NCBI RefSeq assembly: GCF_002954585.1 | Contig: NZ_MSCI01000001.1 | Location: forward strand, 558,001-622,000 | Source of the DNA: Vibrio chagasii | Lineage (GTDB): Bacteria > Pseudomonadota > Gammaproteobacteria > Enterobacterales > Vibrionaceae | DNA length: 64,000 nt | Reading direction: 5' to 3' | Part shown: in pieces, positions 16,925 through 27,022 of the stretch | Position numbering within the stretch: position 1 is the first letter of the stretch | How the letters are laid out: each line of letters starts with the position of its first letter | Program-made: the position numbers and the translations under genes | Notes under the pieces: generated by a model | Databases searched by the model: none | What the model saw: the letters and a program-made list of their open reading frames with translations, nothing else | What the model was told of the DNA's origin: nothing

Positions 16925-16961
16925 CTAAATTATGACTAGCGTCAATTCTAACCCTAATTGG

Positions 16962-17243
16962 TTAGCTAAATATGCTGTCACCCATTTGGTCGATGAACAT
17001 TTGCGATTTCTTGAGCATCAATTCGTTGGCGTCTTCTTTGTTTGAAACAACGTCTGAACGAATGAAACGATGCGTTTTAAGTTCACAGTCAATTTCTTTC
17101 TCAATACGCCCAGCAACACGGTATTGACCAGATTCAGCAATGGCATCTTGATAGATATTGAAACCCTTATATTCGACTGGCTCAATCTCTACTTTTTGTT
17201 CGGTTTTTTCTTTGCCACCAAATAATCTAGAAAAGAATCCCAC
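16962..17243 (-). CDS. HlyU-family small protein
   Basis: The 93-residue protein matches the Pfam HlyU family of Vibrio and related bacteria: N-terminal MGFFSRLFGG, then YKGFNIYQDAIAESGQYRVAG and a helical C-terminus. It is not the ArsR-type HlyU regulator despite the shared name, and a direct DNA-binding role is not evident. The GTG start is supported by AAGGAGT upstream. It lies 40 bases after the ComFB-like gene on the same strand and probably shares its transcript. Confidence 0.75.
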   Translation of the reverse strand: MGFFSRLFGGKEKTEQKVEIEPVEYKGFNIYQDAIAESGQYRVAGRIEKEIDCELKTHRFIRSDVVSNKEDANELMLKKSQMFIDQMGDSIFS

Positions 17244-17283
17244 GTTTTTTTACTCCTTCAATGATGGTACTACGACTAACCTA

Positions 17284-17652
17284 TCACGACTGTTTAGGAT
17301 CCAACAATGGCTTTTCATACCATTGCAACTCTACGTCTTCATCAAAATTGTGTTGACTAAATATGATCGGCATATTGTCGTTACGATCGCGTCTTCTATC
17401 GTCAATAATCATACTTTCTGCATTTTTGACCGCGATCTCACTATTTCTTTTGTACAGAACGAGTTTGTCTTCAGGTAACGCGGAAAGAAAATCAATATCG
17501 AACCGAATATAGATGGGTTTTAGCTGCCCTAGTGCTAAACATGCGAGATCAGCCAGTTGCTCACTAGTATAACTAGACACATACTCTTCAGTGGCTAAAA
17601 CTTGCCCCACCAGCGTTTCCATATAGTTATGTACATCCACACTAATTTGCAT
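17284..17652 (-). CDS. ComFB-family protein
   Basis: The 122-residue protein looks like the late-competence ComFB family: VDVHNYMETLVGQVL at the start, then LADLACLALGQLKPIYIRFDID. The paired cysteines that bind zinc in many ComFB proteins are not conserved here; only one Cys is visible. ComFB-domain proteins have recently been reported as cyclic-di-nucleotide receptors, which fits the neighbouring diguanylate cyclases. ATG 17652 is chosen because GGAGGT stands five bases before it; an in-frame upstream start at 17709 is unlikely. Confidence 0.65.
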   Translation of the reverse strand: MQISVDVHNYMETLVGQVLATEEYVSSYTSEQLADLACLALGQLKPIYIRFDIDFLSALPEDKLVLYKRNSEIAVKNAESMIIDDRRRDRNDNMPIIFSQHNFDEDVELQWYEKPLLDPKQS

Positions 17653-18042
17653 ACTACACCTCCATTCATAGTCCAATGTAACGTTAAAACTCAAGTTATT
17701 GAGCGGCATTGATATAAGTGTTTCTAACCATAGAAAACACTCTAACGTTCATTTTTAACGCAAATATTACACCGTTTTATAACCCAATATACTGGGCGCC
17801 AATTAACAAACTCGGTTTTGTTAAGTATCTATAACGACTAATTAATTTCTCATATATACTGTGTAGTTCGTTCTGCGGTTAATAGCAACTCAAACACATA
17901 TAAACATAGTTGCACCAAAAGCGACTTATGACCATGTTTTCGCTCTCAATTAAGCAAAATGCTTGGCAATCGCTTATTTAACCGTATCCTACGTACAGTA
18001 TTAATTAACAAGATCATCATTATAGTTAGGCTCACCACGTAA
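17653..18042. promoter_or_regulatory. Divergent intergenic region
   Basis: This AT-rich 390-base gap separates the ComFB-like gene (leftward) from a diguanylate cyclase (rightward) and must carry both promoters. No gene or strong terminator is seen inside. A leftward open frame at 17946-18251 overlaps the cyclase start and is considered a shadow. Confidence 0.4.
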
Positions 18043-19284
18043 ATGGCATCTTCTTTTGTAACGTCGAGCATGTTTCGATTTTGCTTCCCCTTATTTCTCC
18101 TAGCAATATTACTTGCAGGCATGAACAACGTCATACTGGTGACGGATTCAAACTTAGGGTTTGCTAGCAACCTGCCATACATTCTATTGAGTGTAGCCGT
18201 ATTGCTGTGCCACACGTTCAGACAAGGGCGCATGGCGATGGTTTCTGTCACTATGCTTGTTGCCTATCTTGTTATACAAGTCCGCCTACAAACCCCTTTA
18301 AGCACAGGAACCACATTATTAGAGCTCTCTCTATTAGCCGCCTTAGTGCCCGTTACTTGCTTGCTTGTGTATGCCTTCCCCGATACCGGTGTAAATTCCA
18401 AGTCGATGTTCTTATACGCGCTCGTTTTAGTCCTATTTATGATATGGGCGCAGCTGATCGTTTCTCATTTCCATGCCGGAGGTTTTGAATCATGGAGTGA
18501 AGGGCTACTGTTTACCGTTAGGGGCTTTTCCAAACTGCCTTTTGTGTTGGTGTTGTACAGCCTTTGCCTAGTCGGCTTAACAGCGATTTTGGTGTTGGTT
18601 TACAATCGCTCTATAGACGTCGTTGTCTACAGTGCAATTTTGTTGGCTTCCAGCACCTTCATCTTTTTCGATGTACAGTACATATCAAGTACCATGTTTT
18701 CATTATCTGGCACCTTAATCATTATCTATGTGATGTCTGCTAGCCATGATATGGCATTCAATGACCAATTGACGAATATCCCCGGTCGACACGCACTAGA
18801 AGTCGATATGAAGCATTTAGGGCGCAAGTATTCAATGGCAATGGTCGATATTGACCACTTTAAAAAATTTAACGATACCTATGGCCATGATATTGGTGAT
18901 GATGTGTTAAAGCTTGTAGCCAGTATTTTGAAAGAGACCACTGGCGGCGCTCGCGCTTATCGTTACGGTGGTGAAGAGTTCACAATCATTTTCAAAGGTA
19001 AGCATGCAGAACAAGTAGAAGAGCACCTACAAACACTTGTCTCTGAAGTACACAACTACGATATGACGATCCGTAATGCTAAGGAACGACCAGATAACCA
19101 TGATGAAGGAATTAAAAAGCGTGGGAAAAACGGACAATCGGCTGAAGTTGTTAACGTATCGGTGAGCATAGGATTGGCAGACAGCACAACCACAAAACAC
19201 CCTGAAGAAGTATTGAAGCTTGCCGATCAAGCATTGTACAAAGCTAAAAAGACAGGCCGCAACAAACTCTGTATCCATAGCTAA
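18043..19284 (+). CDS. Multi-span membrane diguanylate cyclase
   Basis: The 413-residue protein has an N-terminal half with about six to seven hydrophobic segments (residues 5-240) and a C-terminal GGDEF domain. The active-site motif is GGEEF (309-313), with DIDHFKKFNDTYGHDIGDDVL upstream in the usual place. A lysine-rich insertion follows within the domain (KERPDNHDEGIKKRGK, near 344-362). No RxxD inhibitory site is seen. It lies between a ComFB-like gene and a response-regulator cyclase, forming a local c-di-GMP cluster. Confidence 0.85.
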   Translation: MASSFVTSSMFRFCFPLFLLAILLAGMNNVILVTDSNLGFASNLPYILLSVAVLLCHTFRQGRMAMVSVTMLVAYLVIQVRLQTPLSTGTTLLELSLLAALVPVTCLLVYAFPDTGVNSKSMFLYALVLVLFMIWAQLIVSHFHAGGFESWSEGLLFTVRGFSKLPFVLVLYSLCLVGLTAILVLVYNRSIDVVVYSAILLASSTFIFFDVQYISSTMFSLSGTLIIIYVMSASHDMAFNDQLTNIPGRHALEVDMKHLGRKYSMAMVDIDHFKKFNDTYGHDIGDDVLKLVASILKETTGGARAYRYGGEEFTIIFKGKHAEQVEEHLQTLVSEVHNYDMTIRNAKERPDNHDEGIKKRGKNGQSAEVVNVSVSIGLADSTTTKHPEEVLKLADQALYKAKKTGRNKLCIHS

Positions 19285-19285
19285 A

Positions 19286-19319
19286 AAACAAAGCCAAGCT
19301 CTATGCATGCTTGGCTTTG
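19286..19319 (-). terminator. Bidirectional terminator
   Basis: A ten-base stem (AAAGCCAAGC / GCTTGGCTTT) with a nine-base loop separates convergent genes. The stronger U-tract is on the minus strand (GTTTTTTAG), so it best terminates the autotransporter-barrel gene, but it also follows the cyclase stop directly. Confidence 0.75.
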
Positions 19320-19376
19320 ATTAATCGGTTATTTGGTGCTTAACGCTAATCGTTTTTAAAGATCAAGCAACCAGCC

Positions 19377-20387
19377 TTAATCTTGGTTGAAGAACAAAAC
19401 GAGGCTACCGCCTTTTAAGCTACTCCCGTAGTTGATCGTAAAACCGATGCCTACATTATCAACCCATTCATTGAACAAGTTAGAGTTCAGCAACCAACCT
19501 ACACTGCCCTCATAATACGAGGTCGTCCCCATCGACTCCACGGTGTCTCCACCGATATCAATTCTTCTAGTACTCGAATACATCGATGTAATATTTTTAT
19601 CCCAACGCACGAGATCGTAGAAAATCTTAGCTTCGTTAGCGATATACCAACCTTCCGGGTTCCCTATATCGCCGTTGTTAGCTTCTCCCCAACCAACACC
19701 ATTAAAATAGTGCCAACTGGTACTCAGTTTGTATCTACCCCAATGATTTTTATCTTCAAAAGTCAGCTTAATTTTCGGCTCTATGATATAGGCCCATGCA
19801 TCAGTATTGTAATAAAGCCCATCCAATTGGTCCTGAATAGGCTCAAGTAATGACGAGCGGTATTCAAAGTCGTTGCGATAATACGAGATATGATTACCAA
19901 TACCGGAATGAAAGCTCCAGTCCTCATTTAATTGAGAGACATTAGCAAACTCGACATAACCAGAAACCACAGACTCTTTTTGATAATCGCTTTTTATCGT
20001 CGCTGCATATTCAACGTCATTCTCGATACGCAATGCTGATAAGCGCAACGTAATCTCTTGATGGTTGTCTTCAATGTAGTTGGGCTGCTCTAAGGTGTAA
20101 GGTAGGCTGAGAGATGTAATGTTTTGACGACGACTTACCGAATCATTAGAGCCAATATCTTCATTGTCTAAACTGAAAACTTCATTTGGATCGAAGTTAT
20201 TAATACCAAAAGTAAAAACATCGGTATCGTTGAGTAATACACTGGTGGCAAAACGCTGCTCTAGCTCCTTGCGAAATGCATCTGACAACACATTGGCTGA
20301 AACCGTAGGAGGGGGAATCAAACAAAGCACAGGGACAACCAGTGTCCAACATGAATTAGCCATAGAGAATGACTTTGATTGTGGCAT
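19377..20387 (-). CDS. Solitary outer-membrane autotransporter-type barrel
   Basis: The protein of about 336 residues has an N-terminal hydrophobic signal region (CWTLVVPVLCLIPPPTVSA) and a beta-rich remainder with alternating strands, many Tyr/Trp residues and a last strand GGSLVLFFNQ, as in the Vibrio Solitary_AP family. Unlike classical autotransporters it lacks a long passenger domain. The start is uncertain: GTG 20399, ATG 20387 and an ATG eight codons further are all possible, none with a clear ribosome binding site. Confidence 0.7.
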   Translation of the reverse strand: MPQSKSFSMANSCWTLVVPVLCLIPPPTVSANVLSDAFRKELEQRFATSVLLNDTDVFTFGINNFDPNEVFSLDNEDIGSNDSVSRRQNITSLSLPYTLEQPNYIEDNHQEITLRLSALRIENDVEYAATIKSDYQKESVVSGYVEFANVSQLNEDWSFHSGIGNHISYYRNDFEYRSSLLEPIQDQLDGLYYNTDAWAYIIEPKIKLTFEDKNHWGRYKLSTSWHYFNGVGWGEANNGDIGNPEGWYIANEAKIFYDLVRWDKNITSMYSSTRRIDIGGDTVESMGTTSYYEGSVGWLLNSNLFNEWVDNVGIGFTINYGSSLKGGSLVLFFNQD

Positions 20388-20465
20388 GTCGTTTATCACT
20401 TAAAACACTTCCTAGTTCAAACGATACTAGGATTATAAATTCAAATTACTAAAAGAGCGCTTCAG

Positions 20466-21416
20466 CTATCGTGGATGCTCTAAAATATTGCGCTGTATGT
20501 AGGTATTTCTTCCGCTTTGCTTAGCTTGATAGAGCGCTTGATCAACCTTTTCATAGATTGACGCTAACGATTCTTCGCCACTAGGCACGAATGACAACAC
20601 ACCTTGTGACGCTGTCACTCTATCAGAGATGTTCGAGTATTCATGTACATAATTCATGTCATAAAGCGCTTCTTTAATTCGAATCGCCTGCTGCTCAGCG
20701 GCATCGCTGTCAGTGTCACTGAGGATAAGCACGAACTCTTCACCGCCGTAACGACCTACATACTCTCCAGCCCTTACAAATAGCACCTTCAAAGTATTGG
20801 CAAGGCCCTGAAGACACTGATCCCCTTGAATATGGCCGTAATTATCATTGTATGGCTTAAAGAAGTCTACATCGAGAAGGATGACCGTCATGGATATATT
20901 ACGTCTTCCGTGCCACGCTATGCTCTCCTCAAGCTTGGTATCCATATATCGACGGTTATATAACTTGGTTAGGCCATCTTCGTTGGCTTGTTGTTGCAGA
21001 AGTATATTAAGTTCTTCGAGCTTGGCAGTACTTTGCTTTAATTCTCGCCTCATGTGCGCGATACGCTGCATGGCTATCAACTTAGAGTTAAGCACTACCT
21101 TGTTAACTGGTTTGATTAAATAATCATCCCCACCAGCATCAATGGCTTTAGCGATCATTGCAGGCTCTTCATGACCACTTAAAAAGATAATAGGCACCCA
21201 TTCAGGGAAACGTTCACGGATCTCGTTAGCGACTTCAAATCCGTCCATATCAGGCATGCTTATATCAAGTAAGACGAGCTCTGGATCAAAACCAGAATAA
21301 ACGTTCAGGGCTTCTTTACCACTACCGACAGCTTCAACAATATGACCTAGTTGCTTAAGTCGAATGGCAAGTTGCATTCTGTCTAGCTGAACATCGTCAA
21401 CTAGCAATATGCGCAT
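20466..21416 (-). CDS. Response-regulator diguanylate cyclase (REC-GGDEF)
   Basis: This soluble 316-residue protein joins a receiver domain (residues 1-118; phosphoacceptor Asp51 in VLLDISMPDMDG, Lys in LIKPV) through a helix to a GGDEF domain with GGEEF at 224-228, like WspR or PleD. Phosphorylation by an unknown kinase should activate c-di-GMP synthesis. I chose the ATG just before RILLVDD because AAGGGAGC precedes it; longer in-frame starts reach 21479. No cognate kinase gene is adjacent. Confidence 0.85.
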   Translation of the reverse strand: MRILLVDDVQLDRMQLAIRLKQLGHIVEAVGSGKEALNVYSGFDPELVLLDISMPDMDGFEVANEIRERFPEWVPIIFLSGHEEPAMIAKAIDAGGDDYLIKPVNKVVLNSKLIAMQRIAHMRRELKQSTAKLEELNILLQQQANEDGLTKLYNRRYMDTKLEESIAWHGRRNISMTVILLDVDFFKPYNDNYGHIQGDQCLQGLANTLKVLFVRAGEYVGRYGGEEFVLILSDTDSDAAEQQAIRIKEALYDMNYVHEYSNISDRVTASQGVLSFVPSGEESLASIYEKVDQALYQAKQSGRNTYIQRNILEHPR

Positions 21417-21568
21417 CGAAGCTCCCTTTTCTATCATCGCATCACCTTTCTTGAGTGTTGAATATTCAAAGTAGCTCATTTTTGGGCTTAAATCATGCCC
21501 TAATCTCTATATTATATTGACTTTTTTACAGATCTTTTTAGCATTGTTTCTTTTTAAAGAGAAATACT

Positions 21569-22006
21569 ATGTCAGACGCTACAAACACAGAACAACAAGA
21601 AATCGATTTAACCACAATCTCTCCAGAGCTTCGTCAAGTTATCGAATTTGATGAAGTGCCAAAAGAGATGCACTTTATGGTTACTTCTATTCATGAAGTG
21701 TCTGAAGAAGCAGTACGCGAAGCTTGGGATAGCCTTCCAGCAAGCGCGCAAAACGTTTTGGACAACTTCGAGCAATTCCACGCTCTAATCACTGTTAGCC
21801 AAGCTTTCGCTGGCGTGAACGTGATGGAAGAGTTCCCTACTCTTAAACTTCCTGAAGACATGACTGACGAGGAAAAAGAAGAGTACCGCGCTCAACTACT
21901 AGACCAAGTTCTACATAACTGTGTGAAAGACATGGTTAAACAAATCAAGAAAGCTCGTCGTGATGCTATCTTGAAGCGTGATTTTAAAGAAGTTTTCACT
22001 AAGTAA
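21569..22006 (+). CDS. DUF3069 family protein
   Basis: The 145-residue acidic, cytoplasmic protein is helical by inspection and resembles the Vibrio DUF3069 family, with no recognised catalytic motif. It ends in a basic helix (KQIKKARRDAILKRDFKEVF). It is divergent from the REC-GGDEF gene with an 89-base gap from the long version of that gene, and is followed by a strong terminator, so it is transcribed alone. Confidence 0.65.
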   Translation: MSDATNTEQQEIDLTTISPELRQVIEFDEVPKEMHFMVTSIHEVSEEAVREAWDSLPASAQNVLDNFEQFHALITVSQAFAGVNVMEEFPTLKLPEDMTDEEKEEYRAQLLDQVLHNCVKDMVKQIKKARRDAILKRDFKEVFTK

Positions 22007-22057
22007 GCGATTCATCGACCTGTATTAGGTTGAAGGCAAACAGTGATAGTAATGAAC

Positions 22058-22089
22058 AAGCCGCTTGTTGATTTGAACAAGCGGCTTTT
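22058..22089 (+). terminator. Terminator of the DUF3069 gene
   Basis: A 12-base perfect stem (AAGCCGCTTGTT / AACAAGCGGCTT), loop GATTTG, ends in TTTT. Confidence 0.85.
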
Positions 22090-22284
22090 CTATACCCGCT
22101 GCTTTTTCTCATATTTACTTATATGTCTTACCCTCAATACATCATGACGAGCTACTACTTCGTATTTGCACTCATACAGTGTGGATTAAAACCGAGGTTA
22201 TACCGTATAAAAATGACGCATGTTTCCATTCATGGAATCAAGACCGAGTTTTACAGTACCTTGAATTAAAAATTTCACAGTCAA

Positions 22285-23391
22285 TTAGTGAGTAACCGCA
22301 ATGTCTCTCTGAGCCACACTCACACCCTTAATTTGAGCGAATACATTTTGGCCTACTTTTAAATTCAGCTCATCCAACGCCCACAAAGTAATGGTTGCCC
22401 ATAGATAACACCCAGATTCCAACTCTAACTCTACCGCGACACTTTGCTTATTCGTGCCTTGTTGGTGAGTCTCTACGCTCCTAATCGTTACAGGGAGGAT
22501 ATTACGTATTGATGTACCTTGAGGCTGTTCTAGCGTAATTGAAACATCATTTGCCCTAACCTGGAGCCTCACAGCCGCTCCAATATCACTCGACACCTTT
22601 TGAACCCACAAAGACGTGGACTTTCCGAGTGTTAACCGAGACAAGGAATAATCATCATGATGTTCCACCAGCTTCCCTTCAAACAATGAGCTTTGTTCAG
22701 AGAAAGATTGCCATGGCTGCATGGCACGTGACGCCCATACCTGTTCTGTCACACCAGATGATACGACCTTACCTTGATCGATAATCACTAAATGGTTAGC
22801 CAAGCGTAGAATCTCATTAAGACTATGAGTCACATAAATAATGGGAATTTGAACCGTTTCAGATAGATTCTCCAGAAACGGCATCACTTCACGCTTGCGA
22901 GGTAAATCAAGAGATGCTAACGGTTCATCCATCAACAAAATACTTGGTTTAGACAAGAGTGCTCGACCAATCGCAACACGTTGCTTCTCACCGCCCGACA
23001 AACGCGCCGGATAACGATCTAACAACGAGTCTAGTGAGAGCAGCGAGACAATCTGATCAAAATGCACTTTATCTGTGCCTTTAATACCGTATTTAAGATT
23101 CGCCGATACCTTCATATGAGGGAACAGTCGTGATTCTTGAAATACATAGCCTACATTACGTTTGTGCGTCGGCAAATTAATGCCTTGCTCGCTATCAAAT
23201 AGGGTTGTGCCAGAGACACTGATCAAACCTTTATCCGGCTGTTTAAGACCACTAATCGCGTTAATCAGAGACGTCTTACCCGCGCCTGAGCGACCAAAAA
23301 TCGCTGTGATACCACTACTTGGAAGTTCTAAGTCGATATCAAAGAAAGTCTCGCCAAGCTGTTGCTGGTATTTCACGACTAACGCGCTCAT
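22285..23391 (-). CDS. modC: Molybdate ABC transporter ATPase
   Basis: ModC powers molybdate import. The 368-residue protein has Walker [10 protein letters not shown] (near residue 34), signature [16 protein letters not shown], Walker [13 protein letters not shown] and H-loop THSLNE, then a C-terminal molybdate-binding (MOBE/TOBE) domain in the last 80 residues. Its ATG overlaps the modB stop by four bases. It ends the cobQ-modABC set; no clear terminator is visible in the 190 bases beyond it. Confidence 0.95.
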   Translation of the reverse strand: MSALVVKYQQQLGETFFDIDLELPSSGITAIFGRSGAGKTSLINAISGLKQPDKGLISVSGTTLFDSEQGINLPTHKRNVGYVFQESRLFPHMKVSANLKYGIKGTDKVHFDQIVSLLSLDSLLDRYPARLSGGEKQRVAIGRALLSKPSILLMDEPLASLDLPRKREVMPFLENLSETVQIPIIYVTHSLNEILRLANHLVIIDQGKVVSSGVTEQVWASRAMQPWQSFSEQSSLFEGKLVEHHDDYSLSRLTLGKSTSLWVQKVSSDIGAAVRLQVRANDVSITLEQPQGTSIRNILPVTIRSVETHQQGTNKQSVAVELELESGCYLWATITLWALDELNLKVGQNVFAQIKGVSVAQRDIAVTH

Positions 23392-24086
23392 GCGTTACCT
23401 CCTAGGCGTTGTGCCGACTTTCTGTTTAACCATTCAGACAGCATCAATGATCCCAAGGCAATCACAATGGAAATGACACACAAACGCGCGGCTTCCATTT
23501 CAGCTCCTGGAGTTTCGATAAAAGTATACATAGCTAGAGGAATGGTTTGAGTTTCACCTGGGATATTGGAAACGAAGCTGATGGTCGCACCAAACTCCCC
23601 AAGGCTTCGCGCAAATGAAAGCATGGTTCCGGTAATGATCCCAGGGATCATCAAAGGCAAGGTGATGGTAAAGAAAACTCTGACAGGAGAAGCACCCAAC
23701 GTAGCTGCCGCTTCCTCAAGCTTACTATCAACTGTTTCTAAACTTAAACGGATTGAGCGCACCATTAATGGTAAAGCGACGACGACACATGCCAAAGCCG
23801 CGCCCTTCCAACTAAAGCTGAATACAATACCGAACACGTCGTTAAGCCATGCTCCTATCAGACCTTGTCTACCCATCATCACAAGTAACAAATAGCCAAT
23901 AACCACGGGAGGAAGCACTAAAGGGAGATGAACGATGCTTTCAACAATGCTTTTGCCCACAAACTGCTTTTTCGCTAGCAGCCACGCTAAACCAATCCCG
24001 ATTGGGATAAGCCACAAGATGGCAAAGCCAGCCACTTTCAAGCTAAGCATCAAAGCTTGGTATTCGTATTCCGATAGATACATCAT
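23388..24086 (-). CDS. modB: Molybdate ABC transporter permease
   Basis: The 232-residue inner-membrane protein has five to six hydrophobic segments and the ABC permease EAA loop ([21 protein letters not shown], near residues 140-160) that contacts ModC. Length matches ModB. It begins directly after the modA stop and overlaps modC by four bases, so the transporter subunits are made in a coupled order. Confidence 0.95.
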   Translation of the reverse strand: MMYLSEYEYQALMLSLKVAGFAILWLIPIGIGLAWLLAKKQFVGKSIVESIVHLPLVLPPVVIGYLLLVMMGRQGLIGAWLNDVFGIVFSFSWKGAALACVVVALPLMVRSIRLSLETVDSKLEEAAATLGASPVRVFFTITLPLMIPGIITGTMLSFARSLGEFGATISFVSNIPGETQTIPLAMYTFIETPGAEMEAARLCVISIVIALGSLMLSEWLNRKSAQRLGGNA

Positions 24087-24845
24087 TTAACGCACTTCAA
24101 AACCAAAACTGTTCAAAATGTCCTTCGCTTTCTCACTCGTAAGGAAAGTATAGAAGTCTTGTGCGACGGCTTGGTCACTCATTTTCGCTACAGGGTAACG
24201 TATTGGTGTATGCAGCTCCATCGGAAATGTCGATACAAGATTCACTTCTTTAGACAACAGCGCATCGGTTTTGTAAACAATACCGAGCTTAGCTTCATTG
24301 CGTTCAACCAAAGCCAATGCCATGCGAACGTTATTACTTGGCGCTAAACGAGTCTTGACGTCGTCCCAAACAGCCAGTTTTTCTAGTGCTTCTTTAGCAT
24401 AGATACCAGCAGGCACCGACATAGTGTTGCCAACCGCAAGCCTTTCATTATCAAGAAGTTTAGACCACTGATCGCCTTTTGAGATATCAAATGAAATTGG
24501 ATCTTCCTTGGGAGAGATTAGCACAAGTTCGTTGTCACATAGATTTGTGACATTGTCACTAGAAACATAGTCTCGATCGACAAGATGAGTCATCCACTTT
24601 TCATTTGCCGAGATAAATATGTCAGCTGGAGCACCTCTTTCGATCTGTCGTACCAATGAAGATGTGCTGGCATAGACAGGAATAACATCAACAGAATGGT
24701 TTTTCTCAAACTCTTCAACTAACAGATTAACCGCATTGGTCATAGACGATGCCGCATAAACACGTAGTTTCTCGGCAGCCAAAGCATGAGCAGAACTCAA
24801 TGAGGTGGTTAACGCTACCGCTAAAAGAGTGACTAGTTTTTTCAT
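24087..24845 (-). CDS. modA: Molybdate-binding periplasmic protein
   Basis: ModA captures molybdate in the periplasm. A signal peptide (MKKLVTLLAVALTTSLSSA) precedes the mature domain starting KLRVYAASSMTNAV; the Ser residues of AASSMT and the segment ASTSSLVRQIERGAPADI match oxyanion ligands of the family. A GTG three codons upstream (24854) overlaps the cobQ stop and could also be the start; the ATG at 24845 gives the more usual MKK signal peptide. Confidence 0.93.
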   Translation of the reverse strand: MKKLVTLLAVALTTSLSSAHALAAEKLRVYAASSMTNAVNLLVEEFEKNHSVDVIPVYASTSSLVRQIERGAPADIFISANEKWMTHLVDRDYVSSDNVTNLCDNELVLISPKEDPISFDISKGDQWSKLLDNERLAVGNTMSVPAGIYAKEALEKLAVWDDVKTRLAPSNNVRMALALVERNEAKLGIVYKTDALLSKEVNLVSTFPMELHTPIRYPVAKMSDQAVAQDFYTFLTSEKAKDILNSFGFEVR

Positions 24846-24850
24846 TGCTC

Positions 24851-26350
24851 TCACTTCTCTGTTGTTCTTTTAATTTCTTGACCAGTTTGTTTCAGCTCAG
24901 GCCAAAGCAAATCAAGATTTAAGTGCTCTTCGATGGCGTCCGCGATTCTATTAATACCCAACTCTTTCAGTTGTTCGTGATCAATCGCTGATACTTCGTT
25001 GGCACCAGCCCACTCACAAATCAGTGACAACGCATCACTGTTATCCAATACACCGTGCAAGTAAGTGCCAAATATTGAGTTATCTGAGTTTATCGCGCCA
25101 TCAAGGCTGCCAGATTCTAACTGAACCGGTAATGCCATTTCATTGACATCAGTCCTACCTACGTGAATTTCATACCCTTTAACTGGTGACGACTTTCCAT
25201 TTAAGTTTAACGTGCCAAACACGTTAGTTAACGTTTTCTGCTGCGTTAACGTGGTTTCAACATCAAGGTACCCTAACCCTTCACTGCTGCCCGGTTCGCC
25301 TTCCACACCATCAGGATCGTGGATCAGATTCCCAAGCATCTGGTAACCACCACATATCCCCATCACTTTGCCACCTAAACGCAGGTTACGTTGAATATCT
25401 TTATCCCAGCCTTGTTGCTTCAAGTAGTCTAAATCGGCTCTTACAGACTTAGTGCCAGGCAAAATAATCAAATCAGCGTTGCTTAAACGCTCGCCTTTAC
25501 CCACATAGCGAAGATCAATAGAAGGATTTAACCTTAACGCGTCAAAGTCAGTGTGGTTGCTGATCCGTGTAAGGACAGGTACCACGACCTTAAGCTTGGC
25601 CTCTCCATAGGACTCTTGGGCTGAGGTAATGGCATCTTCAGCTTCTAAATTGAAACCATGCAAATATGGCAACACACCAATCACAGGCTTGCCTGTTTTC
25701 TCTTCGAGCCAATCAAGGCCGGACTGAAGCAGAGCAATATCGCCTCTGAAACGGTTAATCACAAACCCTTTTACACGAGCTTGTTCAGATTCAGATAACA
25801 GAGCTAATGTGCCATACAGATGTGCAAACACGCCACCACGGTCAATATCAGCCACAATGATCACTGGGATGTCTGCCTTTTCCGCAAACCCCATGTTCGC
25901 GATGTCATTCTCACGAAGGTTAATTTCAGCAGGGCTTCCGGCACCTTCAATCATCACGCTATCGTATTCTTCTAAAAGTCGGTCAAATGAATCAATAACC
26001 GTATTCATCGCCACTTTCTTGTAATCATGGTAGCCCGTAGCCTCCATATTACTTAATGCTCGGCCTTGCAGAATAACTTGAGCACCGGTGTCTGAGTTGG
26101 GTTTAAGCAATACAGGGTTCATGTGAACCGAAGGTTCGATGTTACATGCTTGAGCCTGAACAGCTTGAGCACGGCCAATTTCCCCTCCGTCTTTAGTCAC
26201 TGCACTATTTAAAGCCATATTCTGTGGCTTGAACGGTGCCACCTTAATTCCCTTCCTGGCCAAAACACGGCATAAACCTGCCACCAATACACTTTTTCCG
26301 GCATCTGATGTGGTTCCTTGAACCATAAGGGCGTTTAATGGTGCTCGCAT
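24851..26350 (-). CDS. cobQ: Cobyric acid synthase
   Basis: CobQ amidates side chains of adenosylcobyrinic a,c-diamide in B12 synthesis, using glutamine. The 499-residue protein has the N-terminal ATP-binding domain ([21 protein letters not shown]) and a C-terminal glutamine amidotransferase domain with nucleophile Cys in [14 protein letters not shown]. Length is normal. No other cob genes are near; the gene leads the molybdate operon and overlaps modA, so both may share a promoter upstream of 26350. The functional reason for the pairing is not clear. Confidence 0.93.
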   Translation of the reverse strand: MRAPLNALMVQGTTSDAGKSVLVAGLCRVLARKGIKVAPFKPQNMALNSAVTKDGGEIGRAQAVQAQACNIEPSVHMNPVLLKPNSDTGAQVILQGRALSNMEATGYHDYKKVAMNTVIDSFDRLLEEYDSVMIEGAGSPAEINLRENDIANMGFAEKADIPVIIVADIDRGGVFAHLYGTLALLSESEQARVKGFVINRFRGDIALLQSGLDWLEEKTGKPVIGVLPYLHGFNLEAEDAITSAQESYGEAKLKVVVPVLTRISNHTDFDALRLNPSIDLRYVGKGERLSNADLIILPGTKSVRADLDYLKQQGWDKDIQRNLRLGGKVMGICGGYQMLGNLIHDPDGVEGEPGSSEGLGYLDVETTLTQQKTLTNVFGTLNLNGKSSPVKGYEIHVGRTDVNEMALPVQLESGSLDGAINSDNSIFGTYLHGVLDNSDALSLICEWAGANEVSAIDHEQLKELGINRIADAIEEHLNLDLLWPELKQTGQEIKRTTEK

Positions 26351-26546
26351 TCGTACTTAAATCCTTAATTTCTCAGCCCGCAGGCAATACTTCTCTTGCA
26401 CCATCTTAACGTCATTGACGACTAGATGCTCAATAAAATGAATGGAAAATGAATGTGTTACTCACTCTAGATTCAAACCGAGTGTTGTTTAATAGCCTCA
26501 TCGAAACAAAACGTTTCAACTAACAAACAACATTAAGGGATTCACC

Positions 26547-26924
26547 ATGAAAAAAACTGTATTAGCTATCGCAACCACTATTATCCTTGCTCCAACTTTC
26601 GCAATGGCTGGTGACCACAAAGACAATAAGCACGAGAGCTCTATTGCTTACACAGGACCTATTGAAACTGTTTCTGTTGCGACCCTACTTGCAGACACAA
26701 GCATGTTTTCCGAGCAAGACGCAATTGTAGACGGTAAGATTGTTCGTCAGCTTAAGAACGATACCTTCATCTTCTCTGATGGCCAGAGCGAGATTCAAAT
26801 TGAACTGGACGACGATATCCGTCTAGCACAACCGTTAACAGCAGATACCAAAGTACGTATCTTCGGTGAGTACGAAGGTGGCAAAACACCGGAAATCGAG
26901 GTTGACCACATCCAAGTTCTATAA
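26547..26924 (+). CDS. YgiW/YdeI-type periplasmic OB-fold protein
   Basis: The 125-residue protein carries a signal peptide (MKKTVLAIATTIILAPTFAMA) and a bacterial OB-fold (BOF) domain: SVATLLADTSMFSEQDAIVDGKIVRQL, then DTFIFSDGQSEIQIELDDD and VRIFGEYEG. Members are stress-tolerance proteins of the periplasm; ligands are unknown. AAGGGA precedes the ATG. A strong terminator follows, so the gene stands alone. Confidence 0.85.
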   Translation: MKKTVLAIATTIILAPTFAMAGDHKDNKHESSIAYTGPIETVSVATLLADTSMFSEQDAIVDGKIVRQLKNDTFIFSDGQSEIQIELDDDIRLAQPLTADTKVRIFGEYEGGKTPEIEVDHIQVL

Positions 26925-26960
26925 GCGACAAATATAAAACTAACGACTTCAAATAAATTG

Positions 26961-26983
26961 GCCTGCATATTGCAGGCTTTTTT
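26961..26983 (+). terminator. Terminator of the YgiW-type gene
   Basis: Stem GCCTGCA / TGCAGGC with loop TAT is followed by six T residues. Confidence 0.85.
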
Positions 26984-27022
26984 GTATTATACTGCCGCAA
27001 AATACATTTATATGGAGTCACC

